Both the position numbers and the translations under genes were made by a program. Of a DNA stretch of 64,000 nucleotides, positions 53,898 to 61,654 are shown one piece after another. Positions within the stretch are counted from its first letter, which is position 1, and each line of letters starts with the position of its first letter. Under the pieces are notes generated by a model. It was not told the origin of the DNA, did no database searches, and saw only the letters and a list, made by a program, of their open reading frames with translations. The DNA lies in NCBI GenBank assembly GCA_002336115.1, contig DDEN01000004.1:121933-185932 (forward strand), given 5' to 3'. The DNA comes from Chitinophagaceae bacterium UBA1953 (GTDB taxonomy: Bacteria; Bacteroidota; Bacteroidia; Chitinophagales; Chitinophagaceae).

Positions 53898-53950
53898 CCA
53901 GATACCAAAACCCGGTTTTACCCGTTTTAGAGCCGTATCAAACCCGGTAC

Positions 53951-53983
53951 CTCTGCGTTACCCCTGCGTTACCTCTGCGTTAG
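53951..53983. repeat. Three tandem 11-bp repeats
   Basis: ACCTCTGCGTT, ACCCCTGCGTT and ACCTCTGCGTT follow each other without gaps about 80 bases upstream of the next gene. They may be an operator or slipped-strand repeat; nothing else supports a function. Confidence 0.6.
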
Positions 53984-54063
53984 CCAACGCACCGGTAACG
54001 GATAAAACAGGCGTATGGCAGGGGCCAGGCATACCTGAACCTGAACGTTAAAACACTGTAACT

Positions 54064-54771
54064 ATGGCTACCTATCATGGACCCGGCTTCAATGGTAAAA
54101 TTGAAAACCTTGTTTTCTACACCCGTAACGGTAAACAGATTGTACGCACCGTTCCCGATAAAGTGCATCAGACAGATGCCACAAAAATCCGCAGCCACAA
54201 TTTTGGTATTGCATCCGCAGCAGGTAAAACGCTGCGATGGTTATTGCAGCCCGTACTGTTTAACCCTACCGACCGCAGCATGCAGGTGCGTTTTTCGGGT
54301 GCCATTGCCCGTTGGCTTGCGCAGAACAATGCAGCAACACTTGCACCGCAGCAGCAACTCCCTTTTGTTACCGGTTTTTCGTTTAGTAAAGAAACATCTG
54401 TTGCAGAGCGTTGCAGGGTGCCGTTTACCGTTAGTAACCCTGTGGCGGGGCAAACATTGGTACAACTGCCAGCCTTTATACCCACCGCCGCTATTACAGC
54501 ACCAGCACATACAGGCATGGTACAACTAACCATTACCGTAGCTGCCTGTCATTTACTTAATGCTGAAGCAGTTGGTAGTGAAACAAAACAACTGCTGCTG
54601 CCCTATAACAATACTCCCGTTGCTGCGCAGGACCTGCAGTTTCATGTGGCGGCAGGTGCAGGTGTATTGCTGATAACTGCGGTGCAGATTGTTTACCGCT
54701 TACAGAATGGTAAAACAGAACAACGGCCGGAGTTTATGCCTGCTTCGGTTGTGGATGGGAGGTATGGGTGA
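54064..54771 (+). CDS. Conserved hypothetical protein
   Basis: This 235-residue protein has no signal peptide. It starts MATYHGPGFNGKIENLVFYT, has a Val/Ala/Thr-rich beta-type C-terminal half and ends near PEFMPASVVDGRYG. It loosely resembles DUF6266-type Bacteroidota proteins in its N-terminal GKIGNLV-like segment, but I cannot confirm that. Codon usage and GC look like the core chromosome, unlike the next two plus-strand genes. Confidence 0.6.
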   Translation: MATYHGPGFNGKIENLVFYTRNGKQIVRTVPDKVHQTDATKIRSHNFGIASAAGKTLRWLLQPVLFNPTDRSMQVRFSGAIARWLAQNNAATLAPQQQLPFVTGFSFSKETSVAERCRVPFTVSNPVAGQTLVQLPAFIPTAAITAPAHTGMVQLTITVAACHLLNAEAVGSETKQLLLPYNNTPVAAQDLQFHVAAGAGVLLITAVQIVYRLQNGKTEQRPEFMPASVVDGRYG

Positions 54772-54965
54772 GGGAGGATTGGGGGATTTGCGTTTTTAAA
54801 TGACTAGAAAGGTTTGCATATGCAAATCTCGGCATTGCATTGGTGCAACAACAATCCTGAAATGTATAATGTCAGCCAATTAATTTTCAAAAATATTTTT
54901 TAAATTAGTTACGTATATAAACATAAATACAAGCGTAAGCGGCAATTGTAAAGACTAACTTATAT

Positions 54966-55601
54966 ATGAGAATAACTAATACCCAAAAGCAAGAGTTAGC
55001 TCAAATCTTTCGTGAAAGCGGTTTAAATCTTTTAGATTTTGAAACTTCTGGACAACACAAAGAATTTAAAATCCAATTTAAACACGAATATTTTTCATTT
55101 TACATTAACCTTCACGACATAGACAAAAATATTTATCACATAACGGTATTTACAGTTTCTAATACTAAGGCTGCTACCGTCGGGGCAACATGGGAACAAG
55201 TTAAAGGCAAATTTACAGCTTGGACAAAAGAAGTTTTTACTGAGTTAAACACACCAACTGGATGGGAAACCTTTGAAAGTGAAAATTTCCTAAATACTGA
55301 CTTTAGCGAATTAAATTCAGAATTCACAGAGTTTGAAAAAGCAAAAGTTGAACAAAGTATTTTTGAATTAAAGGGCAAACTTAAATTACTAGAAATACCA
55401 GAGGCAACAGTAGAAATTATTAATAAAAAACTTGACGAGTTAAATTCTAAAGTCGACAAGCTGAATAAATTTGATTGGAAGTCATTGTTTATTGGTACAA
55501 TAGCAAGCTTAATTATGACACTTGCGATTCCGTCTCAAGCAAGTGGTTTGATTTGGGAATATATCAAATCAGCTTTTGGTGGTTTAAAATTGAAAGGATA
55601 A
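54966..55601 (+). CDS. AT-rich hypothetical protein with coiled coil and C-terminal membrane anchor
   Basis: The 211-residue product has an alpha/beta N-terminal domain (about 1-110), a Glu/Lys/Leu-rich helical stretch (about 115-165) likely to form a coiled coil, and one C-terminal membrane segment (about 172-192). The base composition is clearly more AT-rich than the neighbours, which suggests transfer. No family was recognised. It stands alone, followed by palindromic repeats. Confidence 0.65.
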   Translation: MRITNTQKQELAQIFRESGLNLLDFETSGQHKEFKIQFKHEYFSFYINLHDIDKNIYHITVFTVSNTKAATVGATWEQVKGKFTAWTKEVFTELNTPTGWETFESENFLNTDFSELNSEFTEFEKAKVEQSIFELKGKLKLLEIPEATVEIINKKLDELNSKVDKLNKFDWKSLFIGTIASLIMTLAIPSQASGLIWEYIKSAFGGLKLKG

Positions 55602-55714
55602 CACAGATAATGGCGCAAGTATGTAAAGGTTAAATAATAGTAAGTTTGGCGCAAGCATTATGGGTGGGAGGCAGCACCGGCTTCTTGTGCCTGAACAACA
55701 GAGTTCCTGTATTT

Positions 55715-55790
55715 GCTTCGCAGCAACGTCTCCCAACAGATAAAGATGAAAGTTAGCAAAAGGCTGATGGGGACGTTGCATACTTAATAC
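55715..55790. repeat. R1-like palindromic element (partial)
   Basis: GCTTCGCAGCAACGTCTCCC at the left and GGGGACGTTGCATACTT at the right form inverted ends around a core that differs from other R1 copies. With the next two entries it fills the 400-bp gap 55602-56001. Confidence 0.7.
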
Positions 55791-55852
55791 TGCTGTTGTA
55801 CGGTTCGGGGCTCGACGAATAAATCTCAGCTTTAGTTCTTAATATTTTACTC

Positions 55853-55926
55853 GCTTCGCAGCAACGTCTCCCTTCAACTACAGTTGCAGGTTTGTAAATA
55901 GCTGGTAGGGACGTTGCATACTTGAT
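55853..55926. repeat. R1 element (complete)
   Basis: GCTTCGCAGCAACGTCTCCC, then CTACAGTTGCAGGTTTG, TAAATAGCTGGTAGGGACG and TTGCATACTTGAT. The ends GCAACGTCtCCC and GGGACGTTGC are inverted, so the element is a hairpin-capable unit of about 70 bp. Confidence 0.8.
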
Positions 55927-55960
55927 ATGATTAGGTATAATAAATGAAAAAAAAATAATA

Positions 55961-55994
55961 ACGCAACGTCCTCTTTGAGAGACGTTGCTGCAAA
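55961..55994. repeat. Short GCAACGTC palindrome
   Basis: GCAACGTC and GACGTTGC surround a 10-base centre just upstream of the next lipoprotein gene. It is the minimal form of the R1 end sequence. Confidence 0.75.
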
Positions 55995-56001
55995 ATAAAA
56001 A

Positions 56002-56652
56002 ATGAAAAAAATAAAAAAAAATCTGTTTGTGTTATCAATAATTGTTATTATCATTTCGTGTAGTAATAATAATTCAAAGTGTATTAATAATTATTCTAAC
56101 AACGGTATTAAGAAAGACTTGCCAGAATATTACTTAAAGAATATAAACCATCAAAAATTACTTGAAAACTTCCTTGATTTAAGTGGACTTTGTGATATTA
56201 AAAATGGATATAATGGCATCTATATAAGAATCTATGTTTCAACATTAAAGTGTGATAGTTTACACATTATTACATTTAATAAAAGCCTTGGTGATTGGGA
56301 AGCAAATATTTATTATTGCTTATTAGGATATGGACCATCACAAAAGGTATTGTTAAAAAAGGTTACAATAAACCATGTATATAGTAATCCAAAATCTGGA
56401 TGGAATATGTTTAGTAAAAAATTGCTGAATTCCGGTATATTGACAATGAGAGGTTATGACAAAATTGAAAATTACATTACAAATACGGAAGATGATGTTG
56501 TTAAAGTAGAGATAGCAACTAAAGAAACCTATCGGTTATATGAGTATCCAAATCTGGATGGAAATAAAAGAGAATTTGAAGATGCTATAAAAATGGACTC
56601 AATCTTATTGATGGTTGAAAGCGAATTCCCATTCAAAAGGTTTAAGGAATAG
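56002..56652 (+). CDS. AT-rich hypothetical lipoprotein
   Basis: This 216-residue protein starts MKKIKKNLFVLSIIVIIISC, a lipoprotein signal with Cys20, followed by an Asn/Ser-rich linker and a mixed alpha/beta domain. It is very AT-rich and flanked on both sides by GCAACGTC palindromes, so it looks like an accessory cassette. No family was recognised. Confidence 0.65.
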   Translation: MKKIKKNLFVLSIIVIIISCSNNNSKCINNYSNNGIKKDLPEYYLKNINHQKLLENFLDLSGLCDIKNGYNGIYIRIYVSTLKCDSLHIITFNKSLGDWEANIYYCLLGYGPSQKVLLKKVTINHVYSNPKSGWNMFSKKLLNSGILTMRGYDKIENYITNTEDDVVKVEIATKETYRLYEYPNLDGNKREFEDAIKMDSILLMVESEFPFKRFKE

Positions 56653-56654
56653 TT

Positions 56655-56693
56655 CCTTCGCAGCAACGTCCTCTTCGAGAGACGTTGCTGGAA
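56655..56693. repeat. GCAACGTC palindrome after the AT-rich lipoprotein gene
   Basis: CAGCAACGTC and GACGTTGCTG form a 10-bp stem that continues through CTC/GAG, 9 bases after the stop codon. It is nearly identical to the palindrome just before the gene and may also terminate transcription. Confidence 0.8.
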
Positions 56694-56742
56694 AAGCGTT
56701 ATCAGCGTTTCTATTATTCTGGACTTATCAAATTCATCCTTT

Positions 56743-56813
56743 GCTCCGCAGAAACGTCTCCCTTAAACTACAGTTGCAGGTTTGTAAATAGCTGGTGGGG
56801 ATGTTACATACTT
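56743..56813. repeat. R1 element
   Basis: CTACAGTTGCAGGTTTG, TAAATAGCTGGTGGGGATG and TTACATACTT match the complete R1 copy at 55853-55926 closely; the ends have diverged (GAAACGTCTCCC). With the neighbouring direct repeat it fills the 352-bp gap 56653-57004, which has no gene. Confidence 0.8.
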
Positions 56814-56962
56814 TCTTACCAGTTGGTATCCTTACCAACCGGAACTGAGTACTTAATTTCGTTTGGTGAGACACCAACTGATAAGAAATGAATTGTGAGG
56901 TGGGAGATACGCAACGTCCTTTGGCTTGGCACAGGCTATGAAAAGAGACGTTGCTGCGAAAG
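56812..56962. repeat. 151-bp direct repeat, left copy
   Basis: This segment is 151 bp and matches 57945-58095 with six visible mismatches. It contains a ~75-bp unit with inverted ends (TTCTTACCAGTTGGTATC and a complement ending GATAAGAA) and a second palindrome GCAACGTCC / AGAGACGTTGC. Confidence 0.92.
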
Positions 56963-57004
56963 GAAGGTTCTCTCAACTTATTGATTTTTTACTCTTTCCT
57001 GAAG

Positions 57005-57709
57005 TCATCCTGCATGAAAAGCGAGTACAAGTGTATGCATCGACAGAACTTTATTCGGATATTCAAACTGCACTCTTACAAGATAGGTCTTTCCCGGTTT
57101 TAAACCGGATATACTGAATCCGCTCAGGCTTTGCCCTTCCATTATTTTCCAGTTTGTATCGCCTTCGCTGTATTCAATCCATATTTTGGATGGGTGAATA
57201 CTGGTTTTTGAATAGAATTCAAATTTAAAATCAGCGCTGCCGTTATTTGTCCGTAGAAGTTTAATAAAGCAGGGAGCGTCTTTTGATGTTGTTTTACTGC
57301 TGCATAGCGGACTGGTGAGTACATTGCCGCAGCGGGTATGTACACAAACACTATAGGTTGTGCCGGGCAAAAGGTTCAGTAAATCAGCATTTACAGCTTC
57401 GTCATCCGAATTAACCTGCAGATCATATCTTTTAGTGCTTGAATCAAATGCTTTCCCCATCAATGAATTGTCGCCGAGAGTAAAAACGGGTTTGTAAAAA
57501 ATTGTAAAAGAGTTTTCATACTCTTTTTTGTTTTTATCTCGCCATAGCTCTTTCGGACGAATAGGTCTGTGAATATTTACAGTAAGTGTGGTTGAGCTTG
57601 CTATATCAACACTTATTGAAGTTACAGGGCCGCCGCATTTATTGTTTGTCTGGCACAGGCCAATGAAGGGAAGAATTAAAATTGCAGTGAGGAGGAGGTT
57701 CTTTTTCAT
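57005..57709 (-). CDS. Secreted fibronectin type III-like protein
   Basis: From the ATG at 57709 the product is 234 residues with a signal peptide (about residue 20, GLCQ). Two fibronectin-III-like segments contain LLPGTTYSVCVHTRCG and ISGLKPGKTYLVRVQFEYP, and four or more cysteines could form disulfides. An upstream ATG (57733) would add eight residues before the signal peptide and is not preferred. No T9SS C-terminal domain is visible. The gene lies exactly between the two 151-bp direct repeats. Confidence 0.7.
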   Translation of the reverse strand: MKKNLLLTAILILPFIGLCQTNNKCGGPVTSISVDIASSTTLTVNIHRPIRPKELWRDKNKKEYENSFTIFYKPVFTLGDNSLMGKAFDSSTKRYDLQVNSDDEAVNADLLNLLPGTTYSVCVHTRCGNVLTSPLCSSKTTSKDAPCFIKLLRTNNGSADFKFEFYSKTSIHPSKIWIEYSEGDTNWKIMEGQSLSGFSISGLKPGKTYLVRVQFEYPNKVLSMHTLVLAFHAG

Positions 57710-57906
57710 AGTATAAATGTATGGACCGGGCATTCATTGCAGTATGATTGATGTCAGCTTTTCCGCCTTTGTTGGCGTTCCTGCGCCTGAATTATTTTCC
57801 GAAGTCAAATAACTAAACAAATGCCTGCCGTCGTTGTGTGTTTTCACCAACGACACATGTACTGTAGTCTTGATAAAAAAGAATGATACAGTTCGTTTAA
57901 TCGAAT

Positions 57907-57940
57907 CCCTTGCTGGTGAAAACACGGCAAGGGCTTTTTT
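57907..57940 (+). terminator. Orphan plus-strand terminator
   Basis: CCCTTGC / GCAAGGG with a 13-base loop is followed by CTTTTTTCTCTTTT. No plus-strand gene lies upstream, so it may end a small RNA or be left from a lost gene. Another hairpin, GTCGTTG / CAACGAC, lies at about 57832-57852. The 57734-58098 gap otherwise holds only the right copy of the direct repeat. Confidence 0.6.
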
Positions 57941-57944
57941 CTCT

Positions 57945-58095
57945 TTTCTTACCGGTTGGTATCCTTACCAACCGGAACTGAGTACTTAATTTCGTTTGGT
58001 GAGATACCAACCGATAAGAAATGAATTGTGAGGTGGGAGTTACGCAACGTCCTTTGGCCTGGCACAGGCTATGAAAAGAGACATTGCTGCGAAAG
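57945..58095. repeat. 151-bp direct repeat, right copy
   Basis: It matches 56812-56962 in length and sequence except for six substitutions. It ends 3 bases before the fragment of a truncated membrane-protein gene. Confidence 0.92.
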
Positions 58096-58098
58096 AAT

Positions 58099-58245
58099 GC
58101 ATTTCTTTCAGGTTGGGGTGGTATTGGTGATGTATTGATTGGCTTAATGTATATCTGGCCGTTAATTATTGCTGCGGTATTGATTTTTGTTTTTGTGAAG
58201 AAGCGTTACACACTCAGGAAGAAAACAAATCATACACAGGCTTAA
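58099..58245 (+). pseudogene. C-terminal fragment of a membrane protein
   Basis: An open frame of 48 codons reads AFLSGWGGIGDVLIGLMYIW, then PLIIAAVLIFVFVKKRYTLR, and ends at a TAA. It is a single membrane helix with a basic tail, like the C-terminus of DUF4349-type proteins. Its start is cut off by the right copy of the direct repeat, so it is probably what remains of a gene broken by the repeat or by a rearrangement. Confidence 0.55.
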
Positions 58246-58253
58246 AAATAAAT

Positions 58254-58275
58254 GCCCCGGTGTTATTGCCGGGGC
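58254..58275 (-). terminator. aat terminator
   Basis: GCCCCGG / CCGGGGC around an 8-base loop, followed on the minus strand by ATTTATTTTT. The aat stop codon lies in the loop. Confidence 0.8.
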
Positions 58276-58922
58276 TGTGTATTTTCGTTTACAATAGATA
58301 TAAAATCATTGCGGCTAATCATTCTTGCGCCAAGACTTTCTAAATGTTCGGTGTAAACCTGGCAATCAACAAGTACAACACCCTCTTTCTGCAATTGTAG
58401 AACGTAGGTAATAAAAGCGTATTTACTTGCATTGCTTTCTTTGGCAAACATGCTTTCGCCAAAAAAACAATTACCCATTCTGATGCCATAAAGCCCGCCC
58501 ACAAGTTCATTGTTTTTCCATGCTTCAATGCTCACAGCATAACCAAGCTCGTGAAGTTTGGAATAAGCTGTTTCAATTTCATTGGTAATCCATGTTCCAT
58601 CTTGTCCCTTTCGTTTTTGCAAACTGCAATTGCTGATGACTTCTTTAAACGCTTTGTTGGTTGTTACAGTAAATGCATTCCGTTTCAGCAGTTGCTTCAT
58701 GCTTTTGCTGATGTATAATTCATCGGGGAATAAAACAAACCTTGGATCAGGACTCCACCAAAGCGGAGGTTCATCATCATTAAACCACGGAAAGATTCCG
58801 TTGCGATATGCTAATAATAAACGTTCAGTACTGAGGTCGCCACCAACAGCAAGAAACCCATCTTTCGATGCTTCTTCCAGCGGAGGAAACCATAATTCGT
58901 CGGTGAGTACTTGCAGTGGCAT
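58263..58922 (-). CDS. aat: Leucyl/phenylalanyl-tRNA-protein transferase
   Basis: The enzyme adds Leu or Phe from tRNA to proteins with N-terminal Arg or Lys, marking them for ClpS-ClpAP degradation. It starts WFPPLEEASKDGFLAVGGDL after a short lead, has GIFPWFNDDEPPLWWSPDPR, and the catalytic region VEAWKNNELVGGLYGI-like (SIEAWKNNELVGGLYG) followed by GESMFAKESNASKYA. Its 219 residues are normal. It is 10 bases downstream of clpS. Confidence 0.96.
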   Translation of the reverse strand: MPLQVLTDELWFPPLEEASKDGFLAVGGDLSTERLLLAYRNGIFPWFNDDEPPLWWSPDPRFVLFPDELYISKSMKQLLKRNAFTVTTNKAFKEVISNCSLQKRKGQDGTWITNEIETAYSKLHELGYAVSIEAWKNNELVGGLYGIRMGNCFFGESMFAKESNASKYAFITYVLQLQKEGVVLVDCQVYTEHLESLGARMISRNDFISIVNENTQPRQ

Positions 58923-58932
58923 AAAAGGAAAA

Positions 58933-59226
58933 TCAGGCTGTTACTTCAACTGTAGCACCAATGCCCCGTTCTGTAATTGCATCACATAAAGGCTTCAACT
59001 GATCGTACGAGCCATTTTTTACTGCATATTTCCCTTTTGTATGAATAATCCAGGCACATTGTTCAGCCTGTTCGGGAGTGTGGTCGCATATATCTATCAA
59101 CGTCTCAATCACCCATTCAAATGTGTTCACCTCATCATTCCACATTATTAAATGACAGGGATCTTCAACATCTGTCAGCACATCTGTATCTTCTGCTTCT
59201 TTTGTTTTTGTTGAATTTTGAATCAT
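58933..59226 (-). CDS. clpS: ClpS protease adaptor
   Basis: This 97-residue adaptor presents N-degron substrates to the Clp protease. It has the ClpS core CHLIMWNDEVNTFEWVIETL, EQAEQCAWIIHTKGKYAV and the C-terminal GIGATVEV. The clpS-aat pair joins recognition and tagging in one operon. A TAACTTTG box (59241-59234, minus) lies 8 bases upstream, so the transcript may have a very short leader. Confidence 0.95.
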   Translation of the reverse strand: MIQNSTKTKEAEDTDVLTDVEDPCHLIMWNDEVNTFEWVIETLIDICDHTPEQAEQCAWIIHTKGKYAVKNGSYDQLKPLCDAITERGIGATVEVTA

Positions 59227-59233
59227 TCTTCAG

Positions 59234-59241
59234 CAAAGTTA
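59234..59241 (-). promoter_or_regulatory. -7 box of clpS-aat
   Basis: The minus strand reads TAACTTTG, a TAnnTTTG match directly before the clpS start. No clear -33 TTTG is seen. Confidence 0.4.
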
Positions 59242-59320
59242 AATAAACCTGTAAGAAAATAATAGAGATATAACCCTCATGCAACAAAAGTAGCATCATC
59301 TTTGTCATATTCAGAACTGT

Positions 59321-61330
59321 ATGAAGTTTTCATTTATCAATAAAAAGAAAGAACAGCAAACAACTTCCCGGAAGGGGAAGGCTGTTGTGGTTTCTATTCA
59401 GTCGGCAAATCGAGGTCTTGATTTTTTGGTGGAGCTTTTTCAGCAGATACGGCCATCGGATGCAAAAAAGAGTGCCGATGCTGAAGTAAAGTTTAAAGCA
59501 TTTCTTTTCCAGTTACAGGAAGATAAGTCGTTGATGTTTTCGTTACGCCGGGCATTACTTTCGCAGTTTGTAAACAGCGAGCTGAGGTCGGCACTTACAG
59601 AAAGTGGTTTAATCGGGTCAAGGGGATTTATCCAGGAATTTTCTTCAAAGATCAAGCATAAGCTGGTGCCTCCTCTCATGAAGGAAAATGATTTTCTCTT
59701 TGTAATTGAGCGCATTTTTTATAAACAGGATGATTATGTGTGGATGCAGGAAATTGATGAAGACTTGTGGGTTCGTTTTTTTGAAATGATTGGTATTGAA
59801 GTGAATCTTTCTGAGCCGGTACTTATTTCACACCTGATCGATTCAATGCAGATACTTTCTTACAGGCTGGCTATGATGGGGCTTGAAAAAGAAATTACAC
59901 GGCAGTACAAAGAATTCAATAATGCGGTGTTTCCCTTTCTTGAGCAAAACAGGTTAGTAAATCTTCTTGTTGAGAAGAAAAAGCAACAATATAACAACCA
60001 TGAAGAAAAACTGATACTTGCCGGTATAGCGGAGGCATTACATAATTGTTTGCAAAGCATCAGGTGGATTAAAGATCAGCGTAAGATTGCAGGCACAAGC
60101 CTTGCAGAAACATTTCTTCTTACCCGTATGGAACAGCATATTGATAGGATGTTTATGATTATTGATGCTGTGGATCATGATAATCATTTTGATACCCGGC
60201 GTTTCATTCATTATTTTATCACCGTTGTTAAAAACCAGAACAGGAAAAACAGTCTCGGATCGTTTCTTTCACAAAACCTTGGCATTCTTGCTTACCAGAT
60301 TTCTGAGCATGGTGGCAGGAGAGGAGAAACTTATATTACTAAAACAAGAAAGGGATTTTTTAATTTATTTGTCAGTTCCTTAGGTGGTGGTTTTATTATT
60401 TCTTTTATTGCCGTTTTTAAAAACCTGCTTGCAAAAGTTGCAATGGCTCCTTTCTGGCATGGATTTGCCTACAGTACAAATTACAGTATTGGATTTCTGC
60501 TGATACAATCAACAGGCTCAACACTTGCTACAAAGCAACCTGCATTTACAGCTTCGTCGGTTGCAGGCTCATTAGATACAAACAAAATAAAGGGACGGCC
60601 TGATCTGGATAACCTTGCTGTAACTGTTGCACAGGTTTCAAGAAGCCAGATTGCATCTTTTGCCGGGAACCTGCTGGTGGTTTTTCCGCTTACTTATTTA
60701 CTGGCAATGTTGTTTTATTGGGCTACCGGTTCAAAAATTGTCAGTGGTACTGAGGCGGCAGCATTATTAAGTGCACAGCATCCTTTTCATTCGCTGGCAT
60801 TGCTTTATGCCTGCTTTACAGGTTTTTTCCTTTTTCTGAGTGGTTTGATTGCAGGCTGGGTTGAAAATTACGTAGTTTATGCGCAGATGCCTCAGAGAAT
60901 AAGGTTGCATCCGTTTTTACATCATCAATTGGGTCGCCGTCAAATGAACTGGCTGGTTAATCTGGTGGAGAACAGGCTTGGTTCCGTTGCTGGTAGTGTT
61001 TCGCTTGGTTTCTTTTTAGGAATGGCATCGTTTATTGGGAAAACATTGGGAATACCATTTGATATTCGTCATATAACCATTTCAGCAGGCAACACAGCCA
61101 TTGGATTATTTGGGATGGATCAACCGGTTGATGCAGGATATGTTTTTGTGGTTTTGTCCGGGGTGGCAATGATCGGTTTTTTAAACTTCCTTGTCAGCTT
61201 TGGATTTGCATTTTATGTAGCGGTAAAATCAAGAGGTATCCGCCTGAAAGATTATCCTGAGTTTATGGGTATCCTGTGGCGTTACTTTAAAAAACATCCC
61301 TCCGATTTTATTAAACCACCTAAAGTTTAA
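59321..61330 (+). CDS. PF10136 'site-specific recombinase' membrane protein
   Basis: The 669-residue protein matches the Pfam family SpecificRecomb (PF10136): a cytosolic N-terminal domain (about 20-350; LSQFVNSELRSALTESGLIG, GGRRGETYITKTR) and a polytopic C-terminal half (about 350-640). The family name comes from a Neisseria protein linked to pilin variation, but no DNA-cleaving motif is recognisable here, so a recombinase activity is doubtful. It stands alone upstream of tRNA-Val. Confidence 0.85.
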   Translation: MKFSFINKKKEQQTTSRKGKAVVVSIQSANRGLDFLVELFQQIRPSDAKKSADAEVKFKAFLFQLQEDKSLMFSLRRALLSQFVNSELRSALTESGLIGSRGFIQEFSSKIKHKLVPPLMKENDFLFVIERIFYKQDDYVWMQEIDEDLWVRFFEMIGIEVNLSEPVLISHLIDSMQILSYRLAMMGLEKEITRQYKEFNNAVFPFLEQNRLVNLLVEKKKQQYNNHEEKLILAGIAEALHNCLQSIRWIKDQRKIAGTSLAETFLLTRMEQHIDRMFMIIDAVDHDNHFDTRRFIHYFITVVKNQNRKNSLGSFLSQNLGILAYQISEHGGRRGETYITKTRKGFFNLFVSSLGGGFIISFIAVFKNLLAKVAMAPFWHGFAYSTNYSIGFLLIQSTGSTLATKQPAFTASSVAGSLDTNKIKGRPDLDNLAVTVAQVSRSQIASFAGNLLVVFPLTYLLAMLFYWATGSKIVSGTEAAALLSAQHPFHSLALLYACFTGFFLFLSGLIAGWVENYVVYAQMPQRIRLHPFLHHQLGRRQMNWLVNLVENRLGSVAGSVSLGFFLGMASFIGKTLGIPFDIRHITISAGNTAIGLFGMDQPVDAGYVFVVLSGVAMIGFLNFLVSFGFAFYVAVKSRGIRLKDYPEFMGILWRYFKKHPSDFIKPPKV

Positions 61331-61414
61331 TTTACAGCTACGGATATTTTTTTTATATGCTCGATTTCTTACAGGCAAATCAGTAAAAAAATAGAAAAGA
61401 ATTACAAGAAAAAT

Positions 61415-61444
61415 TTTGTAAAAAAAAATCAGCCCTTATCTTTG
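61415..61444 (+). promoter_or_regulatory. tRNA-Val promoter
   Basis: TTTG at 61415-61418 and TATCTTTG at 61437-61444 with an 18-base spacer match the Bacteroidota promoter consensus exactly. The tRNA starts 13 bases after the -7 box. Confidence 0.9.
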
Positions 61445-61456
61445 CACTCCCTTTAC

Positions 61457-61531
61457 GGGAGCATAGCTCAGTTGGTTCAGAGCATCTGCCTTACAAGCAG
61501 AGGGTCCGCGGTTCGAGCCCGTGTGCTCCCA
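61457..61531 (+). tRNA. tRNA-Val (anticodon TAC)
   Basis: The cloverleaf can be read in full: acceptor GGGAGCA / TGCTCCC, D-arm GCTC..GAGC, anticodon stem TCTGC / GCAGA with loop CTTACAA (anticodon TAC), T-arm with GGTTCGAGCC, discriminator A. CCA is not encoded. It is 75 bases long. Confidence 0.96.
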
Positions 61532-61534
61532 CAG

Positions 61535-61564
61535 AAATCCCCGAAGTACTTCGGGGATTTTTAT
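61535..61564 (+). terminator. tRNA-Val terminator
   Basis: AAATCCCCGAAGT and its exact complement ACTTCGGGGATTT form a perfect 26-bp palindrome followed by TTA, 4 bases after the tRNA. Confidence 0.9.
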
Positions 61565-61654
61565 TGTCATTAATTTTTTTATAAATTTTAGTGAGTTTGT
61601 TTGTTAGATGAGGCAACCAGACTATCAGATTTTTTGTTTAAAGTCTTAAGCAGA

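Noticed and set aside
59321..61330. Active site-specific recombinase that would drive the repeats seen nearby
   Set aside because: The PF10136 family name is historical; the protein is a polytopic membrane protein without a recognisable recombinase active site.
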